NCBI GenBank assembly: GCA_045593785.1
Contig: JAZNXH010000162.1
Coordinates: 1-41,770 of the forward strand
DNA length: 41,770 nucleotides
Direction of reading: 5' to 3'
Source of the DNA: SZUA-448 sp045593785
GTDB taxonomy: Bacteria; Bacillota; Clostridia; Lachnospirales; Lachnospiraceae
Shown here: positions 41,694 through 41,770 of the stretch, piece after piece
Layout of the letters: the number at the start of each line of letters is the position of its first letter
Numbering within the stretch: the first letter of the stretch is position 1
The notes under the pieces: generated by a model
What the model saw: only the letters and a program-made list of their open reading frames with translations
Told to the model about the DNA's origin: nothing
Databases searched by the model: none
Translations under genes and position numbers: made by a program

Positions 41694-41770
41694 TTAACTC
41701 TCTATCAGTATTTTTTCAAATTCTTCTTTTGTCATGTTGGTTCTCTCTGCAGCAACATCAACAGAAAGCA
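41694..41770 (-). CDS. C-terminal end of an unidentified gene
   Basis: The reverse strand has an open frame from the window edge ending in TAA at 41694-41696, reading LSVDVAAERTNMTKEEFE and then KILIES. A hairpin terminator follows directly, which supports it being a real gene end. Only 24 residues are visible, so no function can be given; small antitoxin-like or regulator tails would look similar. Confidence 0.5.
   Translation of the reverse strand, partial: LSVDVAAERTNMTKEEFEKILIES

Overview
The window looks like a chromosomal segment of a Clostridia, most likely Lachnospiraceae, gut anaerobe. The signs are moderate GC, strong AGGAGG-type ribosome binding sites, TTGACA/TATAAT-like promoters, LplB/LplC-type sugar permeases without their own ATPase, a clpC-radA neighbourhood, SH3/GH73 autolysins with Thr-Pro linkers, and an M29 aminopeptidase beside a small membrane protein. 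Almost every gene is on the minus strand, so transcription runs from high to low coordinates; only the YihY/BrkB gene (31746-32624) is on the plus strand. No phage, insertion sequence, CRISPR or rRNA is seen.

Layout, left to right. 1-3.6 kb: an HD-domain hydrolase (cut by the window edge) coupled to 2-keto-3-deoxygluconate kinase, then a YgiQ-type radical SAM protein; both promoter regions carry the same 14-bp palindrome. 3.6-7.4 kb: a carbohydrate ABC importer (lipoprotein plus two permeases) with a long structured leader. 7.4-7.6 kb: tRNA-Trp(CCA) with its own promoter and terminator. 7.6-10.1 kb: a complete polar amino-acid ABC importer whose binding protein has its two halves in swapped order. 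10.2-23.5 kb: a long co-directional series, probably an operon or overlapping transcription units, in transcription order: SH3/GH73 murein hydrolase, cohesin/cadherin-like membrane protein, clpC, a small conserved protein, radA, a membrane-anchored PQQ-type propeller, a second order-swapped binding protein, a divergent permease and uridine phosphorylase. 23.5-28.5 kb: purE-purM-purN-purD followed by glyA, a purine / one-carbon block. 28.6-31.7 kb: VanZ-like protein, small membrane protein, M29 aminopeptidase. 31.7-35.3 kb: YihY/BrkB and a large SpoIID-family protein, overlapping tail to tail. 35.4-40.5 kb: a Gld-like ABC-2 system (ATPase, permease, GldG-like and DUF4340 proteins) with a CcpA-cre-like palindrome in its leader. 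40.6-41.8 kb: an S66 LD-carboxypeptidase and the tail of an unidentified gene.

Functionally much of the window is about sugar/uronate and amino-acid uptake, purine synthesis, and cell-wall remodelling. The least ordinary part is the propeller / permuted binding protein / degenerate permease / uridine phosphorylase set at 10.2-14.4 kb. Its binding protein lacks the arginine that normally grips amino acids, and its permease lacks a recognisable EAA ATPase-docking loop. All functional calls were made by reading the sequence; no database search was run.
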